37,562 nt of DNA from Prevotellaceae bacterium UBA2448 (GCA_002342585.1 DDQG01000028.1:32275-69836), one strand, 5' to 3'; positions 7,117 through 16,219 are shown, counted from the stretch's first letter. Translations and numbers: made by a program. The notes: generated from the letters alone by a model not told the origin.

Positions 7117-7842
7117 ATGAAATTAATACATTATAATTATTTAAAGACGGTCTGCCTGATAATGTTGCTGACGATGAGCTTAGGAACAATTCAAGCGCAG
7201 CGACGAACTGTGATGAACAGACCGTATATAGACCAGCGACGCTTCCACTACGGTTTCCTTGCCGGCATACACATGCAGGACTTGGAACTGAAGCAAAACG
7301 GATATACAGATGCGGCAGGCAACCAGTGGTTTACTGAGGTGCCAAACTTCGAACCCGGTTTTTCCGTAGGTATCCTCGGAGAACTGTATCTGACTAAACA
7401 TCTGGCTCTGCGTCTGATTCCGACAATGCACTTCGGAACAAAGAATGTGACGTTCAGAAATGCGAAGAATAACGAACGCCAGTATCAGTCTATCAAATCG
7501 ACATATATATCGCTGCCACTGGACCTGAAGTTCTCCGCAGAACGCTTCAACAACTACCGCCCTTATGCAATGGTTGGTGTGAATCCGATGGTGGACCTTA
7601 CGGTGAAGAAACAGAAACAGTTGTTGCTGAAGAGGTTCGACTGTTACCTCGAGGTCGGTTTCGGTTGCGATTTCTATTCGCCTTGGTTTAAGTTCATACC
7701 TGAAATCAAGTTCTGCTACGGACTGATGAATATAATCGACAAGGACAGAAGCGACGTGACGGACAGTTCGCAACTGATTTTCACACAGTCGGTGGACAAG
7801 GGACGTAGCAAGATGATAGTGCTTACATTCTATTTTGAATAA
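7117..7842 (+). CDS. porT: PorT-like outer membrane protein of the type IX secretion system
   Basis: This 241-residue protein has a signal peptide (about residues 1-26, ending TIQA/Q) and then a predicted outer membrane beta-barrel. Conserved PorT-like features are HYGFLAGIHMQDLELKQNG at the start of the mature chain, PGFSVGILGELYLTKHLALR, YISLPLDLKFSAERFNNYRP, and CYLEVGFGCDFYSPWFKFIP near the end, finishing in an aromatic residue pair typical of barrels (YFE). PorT is required for T9SS export in Porphyromonas gingivalis. A family 2 glycosyltransferase gene follows by 18 bp, likely co-transcribed. The only uncertainty is the start, because the promoter makes the message nearly leaderless. 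Confidence 0.85.
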   Translation: MKLIHYNYLKTVCLIMLLTMSLGTIQAQRRTVMNRPYIDQRRFHYGFLAGIHMQDLELKQNGYTDAAGNQWFTEVPNFEPGFSVGILGELYLTKHLALRLIPTMHFGTKNVTFRNAKNNERQYQSIKSTYISLPLDLKFSAERFNNYRPYAMVGVNPMVDLTVKKQKQLLLKRFDCYLEVGFGCDFYSPWFKFIPEIKFCYGLMNIIDKDRSDVTDSSQLIFTQSVDKGRSKMIVLTFYFE

Positions 7843-7860
7843 AAACAGAGAAAGGACCAT

Positions 7861-8880
7861 ATGAAGTATAGTGTTGTAATACCGGTGTATAACCGTCCGG
7901 ACGAAGTCAGCGAACTGCTCGAGAGTCTCGTTGACCAGACTCTGAAGGATTTTGAGGTTGTGGTAGTGGAGGACGGTTCGAAGGTGACATGCAAGGATGT
8001 TGTGGATAAGTATGCTTCCCGTCTTCAGATAAACTATCTCGAGAAGGAAAATGGCGGTCCCGGTCCTGCCCGCAATTACGGAGTGAGCCATTCGCAAGGA
8101 GAATATGTGCTGATACTCGATAGCGACTGCGTATTGCCACAAGGCTATATGGCTGCGGTCGATGAGGAACTCAGACGTCAGCCATGTGATGCGTTTGGAG
8201 GTCCCGATGCTGCACACGATTCGTTCACACCCATTCAGAAGGCTATAAACTACTCGATGACCTCGTTCTTTACCACTGGAGGCATTCGTGGCGGTAAGAA
8301 GAAGATGGATAAGTTCTATCCGCGTTCGTTCAATATGGGCATCAGACGTGCCGTTTACGACGAGTTGGGCGGTTTCAGCAAAATGCGATTCGGCGAGGAC
8401 ATCGATTTCAGTTATAGAATTGTCGAGGCTGGATATACCTCACGCTTGTTTCCTGAGGCTTGGGTGTGGCATAAGCGCAGAACTGACTTCGACAAGTTCT
8501 TCAAGCAAGTATTCAACTCGGGTATTGCCAGAATTAACCTTGAGAAACGTCATCCGGGCACAATGAAACTCGTTCATATGCTGCCTATGGTGTTCACGGT
8601 AGGAGTCATCGCACTGATAGTATGTGCTCTGTTGTTGCGATTCGCTTTCCCCGAGAAACAGTACTTTTGCATTCCTCTCTTGCCGATAATACTGTACATA
8701 CTCCTGATTTTCTGTGATTCCACACTACGTACAAAAAGTGTGGTGATAGGATATTACTCTGTCATAGCATCGTTCCTGCAACTGATGGGCTATGGATTCG
8801 GATTCCTGAAGGCTTGGTGGTTGCGCTGCGTATTGGGAAAGGATGAGTTTACTGCGTTTGAAAAGAATTTCTATGACTAA
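7861..8880 (+). CDS. Family 2 glycosyltransferase with C-terminal membrane segments
   Basis: This 339-residue protein has a GT-A domain: YSVVIPVYNRPDEV at residues 3-16, VVVEDGS near 34-40, NGGPGPARNYG near 64-74, the DxD-like DSDC near 90, and a GFSKMRFGEDIDFSYR acceptor-site motif near 171-186. Two or three hydrophobic segments near residues 243-310 anchor it to the inner membrane, with a short cytoplasmic end. The likely role is transfer of a sugar to an envelope polysaccharide or lipid carrier; donor and acceptor are unknown. It follows porT by 18 bp and overlaps radC by 8 bp. Confidence 0.9.
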   Translation: MKYSVVIPVYNRPDEVSELLESLVDQTLKDFEVVVVEDGSKVTCKDVVDKYASRLQINYLEKENGGPGPARNYGVSHSQGEYVLILDSDCVLPQGYMAAVDEELRRQPCDAFGGPDAAHDSFTPIQKAINYSMTSFFTTGGIRGGKKKMDKFYPRSFNMGIRRAVYDELGGFSKMRFGEDIDFSYRIVEAGYTSRLFPEAWVWHKRRTDFDKFFKQVFNSGIARINLEKRHPGTMKLVHMLPMVFTVGVIALIVCALLLRFAFPEKQYFCIPLLPIILYILLIFCDSTLRTKSVVIGYYSVIASFLQLMGYGFGFLKAWWLRCVLGKDEFTAFEKNFYD

Positions 8881-9610
8881 GCCAAGTAATATATATGATG
8901 ATAGCATGGTGATGGAACCCAGACGGAAACACATCACCATCAAGGATATGGCGGAGAAGGAGCGCCCAAGAGAGAAGTTGCTTGAGAAAGGTGCCGAAGC
9001 ACTGACTGTATCGGAACTGTTGGCTGTAATCATCGGTGGCGGTACAACGACTCAGACTGCTGTGGAACTGATGAAGAATATCATGTCGGACTGTGAAGAC
9101 AGCCTTGTGAACCTGAGTCGCATGACGGTCGATGACCTTATGCAGTATCGAGGAATAGGTGAGGCGAGAGCACTGAGTATTGTTGCGGCAGCGGAGATAG
9201 GCCGACGAAGGCTGGAAGAGAAGGTGTCGGACAAGCAGGTGTTTGCAAATAGTGCCGTGATATGCAGTTATATGCAGCCTAAGATACAGGACCTTGATCA
9301 TGAACAGAGTTGGGCTTTGCTGCTCAACAACAGTATGCGACTGATTCGCTGTGTGAACCTGAGTCGCGGAGGTATATCGGAAACAGCAGTAGATTCCCGG
9401 CAGATAATGAAATATGCTCTTCTGGCTGGAGCTACATGTTTTGTTCTCGTCCATAATCATCCAAGTGGTTCTCCGCGTCCAAGTGTGGCGGACAACGACC
9501 TGACCCAAAGGGTGAAACGTGTTGGAGAAGTAATGAATATTAGAATGATTGACCACGTCATCGTTACTGATGGCGATTATTATAGTTATGCTGAAAATGG
9601 AAAAATCTGA
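8873..9610 (+). CDS. radC: RadC family protein (JAMM/MPN domain)
   Basis: With the start at 8873 this protein has 245 residues. An N-terminal helix-hairpin-helix region (LTVSELLAVIIGGG, then YRGIGEARALSIVAAAEIGRR) precedes the JAMM metal motif HNHPSGSPRPSVADND near residue 200. RadC was once linked to DNA repair, but its biochemical role is unsettled. The ATG at 8873 (ATGACTAA overlapping the glycosyltransferase stop) is chosen over an upstream ATG at 8843 that lies inside that gene; a start at 8897 or 8903 is also possible. It overlaps the DUF59 gene at its 3' end. Confidence 0.93.
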   Translation: MTKPSNIYDDSMVMEPRRKHITIKDMAEKERPREKLLEKGAEALTVSELLAVIIGGGTTTQTAVELMKNIMSDCEDSLVNLSRMTVDDLMQYRGIGEARALSIVAAAEIGRRRLEEKVSDKQVFANSAVICSYMQPKIQDLDHEQSWALLLNNSMRLIRCVNLSRGGISETAVDSRQIMKYALLAGATCFVLVHNHPSGSPRPSVADNDLTQRVKRVGEVMNIRMIDHVIVTDGDYYSYAENGKI

Positions 9611-9947
9611 AATAACAAAGGCAAGTATAGAAGACAGTACCATCGAAATGCTGAAGAGCGTGTTCGACCCCGAGATTCCTGTTAATGTGTATGACCTGGG
9701 AATGATATACAAGATTGATGTGGTGGATACAGAAAAGCCCGAAGACGAGAAGTTGTTCGACATCAATATTGATATGACGTTCACTGCACCGAACTGTCCT
9801 GCTGCCGATTTTATAATAGAGGACATAAACCAGAAACTTGGTTCTATTCATGGTGTGAACAATGTGAACGTGGAGGTAGTGTTCGAACCAGAATGGAATA
9901 AGGATATGATGACCGAAGAGGCTAAACTCGACCTCGGTTTCATGTAA
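9597..9947 (+). CDS. DUF59 (MIP18/SufT-like) Fe-S cluster assembly factor
   Basis: This protein of about 116 residues has the DUF59 core: LKSVFDPEIPVNVYDLGMIY near residues 19-38 and TFTAPNCPAADFIIED near 61-76, with the conserved cysteine in the APNCP loop. Such proteins help mature Fe-S proteins. The start at 9597 (MEKSEI) overlaps the radC 3' end by 14 bp; an in-frame ATG at 9588 is an alternative. It sits between radC and lpxH rather than in a suf operon. The Fe-S-rich ferredoxin oxidoreductase elsewhere in the window is a conceivable client, but nothing links them directly. Confidence 0.88.
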   Translation: MEKSEITKASIEDSTIEMLKSVFDPEIPVNVYDLGMIYKIDVVDTEKPEDEKLFDINIDMTFTAPNCPAADFIIEDINQKLGSIHGVNNVNVEVVFEPEWNKDMMTEEAKLDLGFM

Positions 9948-9992
9948 ATTATCAACTGTCAATTTCCAATTCTCAATTTTCAACTCGCCTAA

Positions 9993-10823
9993 ATGAAGAA
10001 TATCTACTTTATATCTGATGCCCACCTTGGTTCGTTAGCTTTAAAACATAATCGCACGCAGGAACGCAGGTTGGTGAATTTCCTTGACCAGATTAAGGAT
10101 AAAGCTGAGGCTGTGTATATGCTTGGCGATATGTTCGACTTCTGGTTTGAATATAAGTCGGTAGTGCCACGCGGTTTTACCCGATTCCTTGGAAAACTCT
10201 CCGAACTCACAGACAACGGAGTGGAAGTCCATTTCTTTACCGGAAACCATGACATGTGGACATTGGACTACCTAAGTACTGAGTGCGGGGTGATTATACA
10301 TCGTGAACCAACAACGATAGAACTTAATGGAAAGGTGTTCTATCTGGCTCATGGCGATGGTCTGGACTATCGTGACCGAAATTGGAAGACGCGTCTGCTG
10401 TTTGCCTTTTTCCATAGTAAAACAATGCGTAAGTTGGCATCGTTGTGGCATCCTGATATCTTCATTCCTTTCGGACGGAACTGGGCAAAGCATTCCCGCA
10501 TGAAACGTATCAAGTCTGATGTGCCGCAGTTTGATGGCGAAGTGAAAAATCTGGTGGGATATGAAAGTTTTGACTTTGAAGAAACACCTTACATGGGTGA
10601 GGATAAAGAGGGACTTGTACTGTATGCTAAACATTATCTGCAATCGCACCCTACGATAAACTATTTCCTCTTCGGACACAGGCATATTGATTTGGACCTG
10701 ATGCTAAACAAAGATTCCAGACTCGTCATACTGGGCGAATGGATGTCACTCTTTACCTATGCTGAATGGGATGGAGAACACTTATCGGTGGAGAACTTTG
10801 TGGAAGGAGAAACCAAACTCTGA
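9993..10823 (+). CDS. lpxH: UDP-2,3-diacylglucosamine diphosphatase
   Basis: This 276-residue calcineurin-like metallophosphoesterase would hydrolyse UDP-2,3-diacylglucosamine to lipid X in lipid A synthesis, at the inner face of the cytoplasmic membrane. The metal-binding blocks are complete: SDAHLG (residues 8-13), GDMFDFWFEY (45-54), GNHDMW (84-89), HGDG (120-123) and GHRH (228-231). Length is slightly above E. coli LpxH, as is normal in Bacteroidetes. A 45-bp stretch of degenerate TCAATTT-like repeats separates it from the DUF59 gene, so co-transcription is likely but not certain. Confidence 0.93.
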   Translation: MKNIYFISDAHLGSLALKHNRTQERRLVNFLDQIKDKAEAVYMLGDMFDFWFEYKSVVPRGFTRFLGKLSELTDNGVEVHFFTGNHDMWTLDYLSTECGVIIHREPTTIELNGKVFYLAHGDGLDYRDRNWKTRLLFAFFHSKTMRKLASLWHPDIFIPFGRNWAKHSRMKRIKSDVPQFDGEVKNLVGYESFDFEETPYMGEDKEGLVLYAKHYLQSHPTINYFLFGHRHIDLDLMLNKDSRLVILGEWMSLFTYAEWDGEHLSVENFVEGETKL

Positions 10824-10862
10824 TAGCTTTACACTTACATATAATATTACACGCCATGTACT

Positions 10863-13628
10863 ATGAAAAACCTTAAACATTACCTTTTTTATATTTGTCT
10901 GTTTGCATTCAGTATATTAGCAAATGCACAGCAGTTCTCTATTACACAGGTGCCGTCGTACGACCGACTGCCTGTGGCTGGCGTGAACTGTCTTCTTCAA
11001 GACGAAGAAGGGTATATGTGGTATGGAACTAATCAGGCAGGACTTTGTCGCGACGACGGTTATCAGATTATGACATTCGGATATAACGCGGCACCCGAGA
11101 TTATGTGTAATCCTGATGTGTTGTGTATGGTCGATGCGGGCAATCAGCGTATTTGGTTCGGCACTCGAGAGGGACTGTATATTCTTGATAAGCATTCCTA
11201 TTGTATTTCAGTTGCAAATGAAGAGCTGGCACATAGACGAATGTCGGATTTGGCTTGTGCTAAGGACGGCACAGTTTGGGCGGTGTCAAGTTCGCATATA
11301 TATCATCTGGCTTCCGACGGAACGATGTTGGGCACGTATGAATCGATGCAGGGTGATTCTCCACGTACTACCAATGATATATATGTAGATAGTCATAATA
11401 CTGTCTGGGTGGCACAGTGGAAAGGTGAACTGCTGCGAATGAAGTCCGATGAGAAGAATTTCAAGCCGGTTGATGCAATGAGCGGTTTGAATGCCTTCTG
11501 TATCGTAGAAGATACCTTGCAGAATTGCTATTACGTCGGAACTTGGGGAAGCGGTATTTATATTGTAAAAGAGAATGGAGAAAGTGTTGAACAGTCTCCG
11601 ATAAGAGAAGGGTTCATTGCCAGTCTTCTGCTCGATAACCGACGTGGCATTCTTTGGGCTACTACATATAATCAGGGAGTACAGTGTTATGGTTTCTTCG
11701 AGAATGGACTTGAAGAGATGGAAACCCTCTATGATGACCAACTGCACATGCCTATGGTTATAGGTAAAATGATTGAAGATAGGTTTGAGAATCCGTGGGT
11801 TCCGGGTTATTCAGTCAATACGTTTGCTATCTGTCATTCGAACAATAGAATAGATTCAAGAAAAATTACAGTTAACGATGGAACTTTCGGTCTGCCAGTC
11901 ATTACTGCTGTGGTAGATGCAGGTAAAAATGCCTGGTTCCTGAGGGAAAACGGCGGTGTATCCTGCTATGATTTTGTTAAGGATAATAGTGAGAAACTAA
12001 CGTCCTATTCCGATACTGCTGTAATAGCTTCTGCTCCGAATGGACATGTGTTTGTTGTGAATAAAGACCGACGTATATATGATATAAGCAGAACAGCTTC
12101 CGACTTTGATTCTCAGTATTGGGGAAGACTTGGATTCAATGCGAATGCTTTGCTCTATTCAGAAGCCGATAAACTGTTGTACATTGGAGGAAAGAATGGC
12201 TCTCTGGAAGTTAGCAACGGCATAGGAGATCCACGGGTTATATGTGATTCTTTAGGATGGATTTTCAAAATCTGCGAATCGGTAGATATGAATTCGTTGT
12301 TCCTGCTTACATATACGAAAGGAATTTTACGTTTGGATAAGAATATGCAGGACGTGGAAGTGTTTGTACCGAATGATTACAGGTTTAGTGATATCGCTGT
12401 GTCTGCTTCTGGTGCAGTATGGGCTTCAAGCAATATCGGCAAGTTGTACAGAATAGAAAAAGGACAGGCTATTGAGTGTCCTCAGTTTGCTACAGCTAAT
12501 GGTGAGGCTATACAGAAACTTGTCTTCGATGAATTGGATCATTTGTGGCTTATGTCGAAGAATTTCGTAAGGGAGACAGATGTGACTACAGGAGCTGTCA
12601 GAACTATATATGCCAACGATAACCAGTTAGGTATGCATGCTTTCGAGAATATTTCTACCTCTGAAGGTGGTGTTACAATCTGTGGCGTTGGCGGCATAGC
12701 CCGTGTTAAGTCCTCGTCCAATATAAACGAGTCAAGTAAATATGTAAAAATTGCTGTAAGTGAGTATTCTTATGGGAATAAACGTTTCATCGCGAATTAT
12801 GGACAGAATGAGATTGTAATTCCTGCTGACTCCTCTGACTACGTTTCTATTAGTCTTACCAGTTTCGACTATCTGAAAGCAGAGAATAGCGAGTTTATGT
12901 TTAAGATAGAGGGTGTGAACAAAGAATGGGTGAAACTTAAACGTGGAGACAACGAAATCCATATGCAGAAGGTGACTAAGGGTACGTACAAGATTTGGGT
13001 GATGACAACTGATGCATTCGGCAATTGGAGTGAACCAGTGGAGCTAATGACAATTCGTCGTTTACCTGCATGGTGGGAGAGTTGGTGGGCTTATGTTATA
13101 TATACCGTTTTGGTGCTTCTGCTGATTTATGGTATTTGGCGATTTAATCGGGAAATGCATGAACGTCGTCTGCGTTTTGAAAATCTGCTTGGTGTATATC
13201 ATGAACTAGAGAAGAAGGTAGAGGAGTATGAAACTGACACGATGCAAGATGAGGAGGAAGATGTTTCTCCCGATGAATTGGATGATAATAAGTCAGGAGA
13301 GGTTTCTGTCTTTAACGACCAGCTGCTGCAAAAAGCTATTGTAGCCATAGAGAAGAATATTGCAAATGAAGATTATTCTGTCGATGAATTCGCAAGTGAT
13401 ATGTGTATGAGTCGTATGACGCTATATCGTAAGATTTATGCTGCATCGGGCCAGACTCCTTCTGAACTCCTTCGCTCATATCGTTTGGATAAAGCTGCAA
13501 AATTGCTTAGATCAACTTCTTTATCTGTCGTTGAAATCTCAGAAAAAGTAGGATTCTCTTCACCTCGATATTTCTCCGTTTGCTTCAAAAAGAAATACGG
13601 AGTGTTACCAAAAGATTTTCGTAACTGA
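10863..13628 (+). CDS. Membrane-tethered beta-propeller/AraC transcriptional regulator
   Basis: This 921-residue protein has a signal sequence (about residues 1-22), then many two-component-regulator propeller repeats (EEGYMWYGTNQAGL, NQRIWFGTREGL, DGTVWAVSS, HNTVWVAQWKG and others) to about residue 620, a Y_Y_Y domain (about 660-730), a transmembrane helix (about 740-762), a short acidic coiled-coil linker, and an AraC-type HTH domain (about 820-920). Unlike classical hybrid two-component systems it has no histidine kinase, ATPase or receiver domain between membrane and HTH. It is therefore a one-component, membrane-bound sensor-regulator that would read periplasmic sugar fragments directly. 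Its neighbour is a rhamnogalacturonan lyase, the likely target. The length, about 450 residues shorter than hybrid systems, agrees with loss of these domains. Confidence 0.9.
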   Translation: MKNLKHYLFYICLFAFSILANAQQFSITQVPSYDRLPVAGVNCLLQDEEGYMWYGTNQAGLCRDDGYQIMTFGYNAAPEIMCNPDVLCMVDAGNQRIWFGTREGLYILDKHSYCISVANEELAHRRMSDLACAKDGTVWAVSSSHIYHLASDGTMLGTYESMQGDSPRTTNDIYVDSHNTVWVAQWKGELLRMKSDEKNFKPVDAMSGLNAFCIVEDTLQNCYYVGTWGSGIYIVKENGESVEQSPIREGFIASLLLDNRRGILWATTYNQGVQCYGFFENGLEEMETLYDDQLHMPMVIGKMIEDRFENPWVPGYSVNTFAICHSNNRIDSRKITVNDGTFGLPVITAVVDAGKNAWFLRENGGVSCYDFVKDNSEKLTSYSDTAVIASAPNGHVFVVNKDRRIYDISRTASDFDSQYWGRLGFNANALLYSEADKLLYIGGKNGSLEVSNGIGDPRVICDSLGWIFKICESVDMNSLFLLTYTKGILRLDKNMQDVEVFVPNDYRFSDIAVSASGAVWASSNIGKLYRIEKGQAIECPQFATANGEAIQKLVFDELDHLWLMSKNFVRETDVTTGAVRTIYANDNQLGMHAFENISTSEGGVTICGVGGIARVKSSSNINESSKYVKIAVSEYSYGNKRFIANYGQNEIVIPADSSDYVSISLTSFDYLKAENSEFMFKIEGVNKEWVKLKRGDNEIHMQKVTKGTYKIWVMTTDAFGNWSEPVELMTIRRLPAWWESWWAYVIYTVLVLLLIYGIWRFNREMHERRLRFENLLGVYHELEKKVEEYETDTMQDEEEDVSPDELDDNKSGEVSVFNDQLLQKAIVAIEKNIANEDYSVDEFASDMCMSRMTLYRKIYAASGQTPSELLRSYRLDKAAKLLRSTSLSVVEISEKVGFSSPRYFSVCFKKKYGVLPKDFRN

Positions 13629-13698
13629 CACTCATCTGCAAAGCCCATATAATTAATATTGTTACATTTTTTCGTGTCTTTTGGTACGAATTCTGACT

Positions 13699-13727
13699 TT
13701 TGTAATATACAAAACGTAATATCTTTG
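13699..13727 (+). promoter_or_regulatory. Promoter of the PL11-type lyase gene
   Basis: TTTG (13699-13702) and TATCTTTG (13720-13727) are spaced by 17 bp, slightly short. Transcription would begin near 13734, about 20 nt before the lyase ATG. The shortened spacing suits a promoter that needs an activator such as the adjacent AraC-type protein; that is inference. Confidence 0.55.
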
Positions 13728-13754
13728 CATCAGAAAAAACTAGCAATCGATATT

Positions 13755-16007
13755 ATGAAAACAAAAGTACGTTTTATTCTTCTTGCTCTTGTAGGACTTT
13801 TAGTTACTACAAGCATTTATGCAACTACTAATGGAGAGCGCAAGATGTGGGCATCAATAATGGATAAAGGTGATGCGTCACTTGGTGATTATAAGACTCA
13901 TACCGGCAAGTTGCTACTTTCCTGGCGAATGCTGCCAACAGATAACTGGGATACTAAGTTCTATCTGTATAAAGGCGGAATCAATGCTAATTACATTATG
14001 CGTGAGGGAACTAAAGCCGTCAATGCTACCAACTACCAACTAAGTACGGTTCCATCGGCTAAAACAGTATATTATCTTCTGAGTGAAGATTTTTATATTC
14101 AGTTAGGTTTGGAGAAAGCTCCTATATCTGTTACTGCAGAAAAACGTGCAATCTTGAAGGCAATAGCTCTCGATTCGGTGGTTATTGATTCCAGACTTTA
14201 TTCCGAGAAAGTCCCATACCTGTCTATTCCTTTGAAGTCAACAGAGGATGTGTGCAGTCAGACCACATACATTAAGTATCAGGCAAACGATTGTAGTGTA
14301 GGTGATTTGGATGGTGATGGCGAAATGGAAGTTGTAGTAAAACGCTTGCTTTCGGTTTATAATGATAATGGAGAATGTATCAGTGACGGAACAGGTGCCG
14401 GAGATTCTGATACACGTGCACGTCACACTATTATATGGGATGCTTACAAACTTGACGGAACACTCCTATGGCGTGTGAAGTCAGGACCGAATATTATCTT
14501 AGGAAACAGTTCCGCAGTTACTTTGGGTGACCTTGACGGCGATGGCTGTGCAGAATTCGTTTTGAAAACCAGTGAAGGAACTGTATTTGGAGACGGTTAT
14601 GAGATTGCGGATACCGATGGCGATAACAAAACAGATTATCGTGATATATGGCCTGCTGGACATTATATAGGTGACGGCCCAAAAGGATATGGTGGTCCTG
14701 AGTTCTTTTCGGTGGTAGATGGAAAGACAGGTAAAGAACTTGCCCGTGCTAATTATATTGCCCGTGGTAAGGAGGGCGAAACACCTGCAGAACTGGCTGC
14801 AAATTGGGAGGCAAACGATTGGAAATGGGATCCGCGTACAAAAAAATATACCTGGAAGTTGGCAAACTCATTCCGAATGGGACTTGCTTCGTTTGATGGT
14901 GAAGGCTTGCAGATATTCCTCGGACGTGGAGTCTATGGTAGAACTATTGTAGAAGGATGGCGATACGAGCCAACTCCCTCTGGTGACTTCGCAGGTACCC
15001 TGACTCGTATGTGGAAGTTCGACACTATGGATGAAGGCGGCAGGGATAAGAATAAGGATGGAAAACTCAACAGTGCTTATGCAGGTCAGGGAAATCATGC
15101 TTTCAACGTAGCCGACCTTGATGGCGACGGAAAGGATGAGGTTATGTATGGATCTTGTGCTTTCGATGACGACGGTACTGGTCTTTGGACATCGGGCCTG
15201 GGTCATGGTGATGCCAACCATGTAGGTCGATTCCTTCCTGATCGTGAAGGTTTGCAGGTTTATCACTGCCTGGAAACTGGTAAGACTATGGTTGCTCTTC
15301 ACGATGCTAAAGACGGAAAGGTAATCTGGAAGAAGGATGCTGATTCTGATAACGATATGGGTCGTTGTCTTGTGTCTGATATTGATCCGAATTCTTCAGG
15401 ATGCGAGTTCTGGTATTATGGCTCTAACGCCTTCTCGCAGACAGGTGAGAAAGATCTCGGCTACAAACCATCTTCATGCAATATGGCTATTTGGTTTGAC
15501 GGTTCGTTGTCTCGTCAGCTTATTAACGAGAATATAATCGACAGTCCATCTAAGGGGCGTACATTCACAATGTATCGCTATAATGAGTCGTTCAATAATA
15601 CCACGAAGTCTAATCCTGGTTGGTATGGTGACTTTTTGGGTGACTGGCGCGAAGAAGTTATTGTACCAGACCAGACAAAGTTGTCTGACATTAAGATATT
15701 CTCTACCTGGTATCCAACTGACTATATGTTACCATATCTGATGAGCGATCATACATATATGATGCAGTGCATACACCAACAAGTTGGTTATAACCAGCCA
15801 AACCATGTTGGTGGCTATTTCCTTGGAACAGGTATGGACTTCAATGAGGTGCCTCTTGTTACAGAAATTCAAGATGTGACAGTTGATGGGAATAAACAGA
15901 ATGCAGATGGTGATGATAAGGTATATGACCTAAGCGGCTGTCAGGTGGAGAATCCTATTGCTCCTGGCATCTATATTAAGAATGGGAAGAAATTTATTGT
16001 GCAATAA
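13755..16007 (+). CDS. PL11-type rhamnogalacturonan lyase, secreted
   Basis: This 750-residue protein begins with a signal peptide (residues 1-23, cut after IYA). The mature chain resembles polysaccharide lyase family 11, which cleaves the rhamnogalacturonan I backbone of pectin: SWRMLPTDNWDTKFYLYKGG near residue 58, several DxDGDGxxE calcium-binding loops (DLDGDGEMEVVVK near 194, DLDGDGCAEFVLKTSEGT near 259), AYKLDGTLLWRV, and a C-terminal YNQPNHVGGYFLGTGM. It is somewhat longer than typical YesW. The C-terminus (VYDLSGCQV...APGIYIKNGKKFIVQ) is a short Prevotella-type tail of the GIYI-xxGKK class, also seen on the LRR protein at 35426, and may be a secretion signal. The start at 13755 is chosen because the signal peptide begins there; an upstream in-frame start has no support. 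Confidence 0.88.
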   Translation: MKTKVRFILLALVGLLVTTSIYATTNGERKMWASIMDKGDASLGDYKTHTGKLLLSWRMLPTDNWDTKFYLYKGGINANYIMREGTKAVNATNYQLSTVPSAKTVYYLLSEDFYIQLGLEKAPISVTAEKRAILKAIALDSVVIDSRLYSEKVPYLSIPLKSTEDVCSQTTYIKYQANDCSVGDLDGDGEMEVVVKRLLSVYNDNGECISDGTGAGDSDTRARHTIIWDAYKLDGTLLWRVKSGPNIILGNSSAVTLGDLDGDGCAEFVLKTSEGTVFGDGYEIADTDGDNKTDYRDIWPAGHYIGDGPKGYGGPEFFSVVDGKTGKELARANYIARGKEGETPAELAANWEANDWKWDPRTKKYTWKLANSFRMGLASFDGEGLQIFLGRGVYGRTIVEGWRYEPTPSGDFAGTLTRMWKFDTMDEGGRDKNKDGKLNSAYAGQGNHAFNVADLDGDGKDEVMYGSCAFDDDGTGLWTSGLGHGDANHVGRFLPDREGLQVYHCLETGKTMVALHDAKDGKVIWKKDADSDNDMGRCLVSDIDPNSSGCEFWYYGSNAFSQTGEKDLGYKPSSCNMAIWFDGSLSRQLINENIIDSPSKGRTFTMYRYNESFNNTTKSNPGWYGDFLGDWREEVIVPDQTKLSDIKIFSTWYPTDYMLPYLMSDHTYMMQCIHQQVGYNQPNHVGGYFLGTGMDFNEVPLVTEIQDVTVDGNKQNADGDDKVYDLSGCQVENPIAPGIYIKNGKKFIVQ

Positions 16008-16053
16008 ATATATAGTTAGTTTTTATTTGTAAAAGAAAGATTAGTAAAAAAGG

Positions 16054-16089
16054 AAGAGTGGGGAAGTCATCAGACTTCTCCACTCTTTT
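16054..16089. terminator. Bidirectional terminator, PL11-type lyase / tRNA-Leu
   Basis: A 15-bp stem (AAGAGTGGGGAAGTC paired with GACTTCTCCACTCTT, one G-U) has a four-base loop, ATCA. A T run follows on the plus strand and T residues follow on the minus strand, so it can end both the lyase and tRNA transcripts. Confidence 0.85.
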
Positions 16090-16094
16090 CTTAG

Positions 16095-16176
16095 TACCCC
16101 GGGCCGGGCTCGAACCGGCACATCTTGCGATATTGGTGTTTGAGACCAACGCGTCTACCAATTCCGCCACCGGGGC
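16095..16176 (-). tRNA. tRNA-Leu (anticodon CAA)
   Basis: The minus strand folds as a class II tRNA: acceptor GCCCCGG with CCGGGGT, a D arm containing TGGTAGACGC, an anticodon stem TTGGT/ACCAA with loop CTCAAAC (anticodon CAA, reads UUG), a long variable arm (TATCGCAAGATGT), and a T arm GCCGG-TTCGAGC-CCGGC. The 3' CCA is not encoded, as is common in Bacteroidetes. The promoter at 16188-16219 would start about 5 nt upstream of the 5' end. Confidence 0.96.
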
Positions 16177-16187
16177 AAAAGCGGGTG

Positions 16188-16219
16188 CAAAGGTATGACT
16201 AATTACGTTAATAAGCAAA
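16188..16219 (-). promoter_or_regulatory. tRNA-Leu promoter
   Basis: TTTG (16219-16216) and TACCTTTG (16195-16188) on the minus strand are separated by 20 bp, a full match to the Bacteroidetes consensus. Confidence 0.8.

Noticed and set aside
10863..13628. Full hybrid two-component system
   Set aside because: No histidine kinase H-box, N/G boxes or receiver aspartate lie between the membrane helix and the AraC domain.
13659..13754. Upstream start of the PL11-type lyase
   Set aside because: The extra 32 residues would lie across the promoter elements and before a clear signal peptide starting at 13755.
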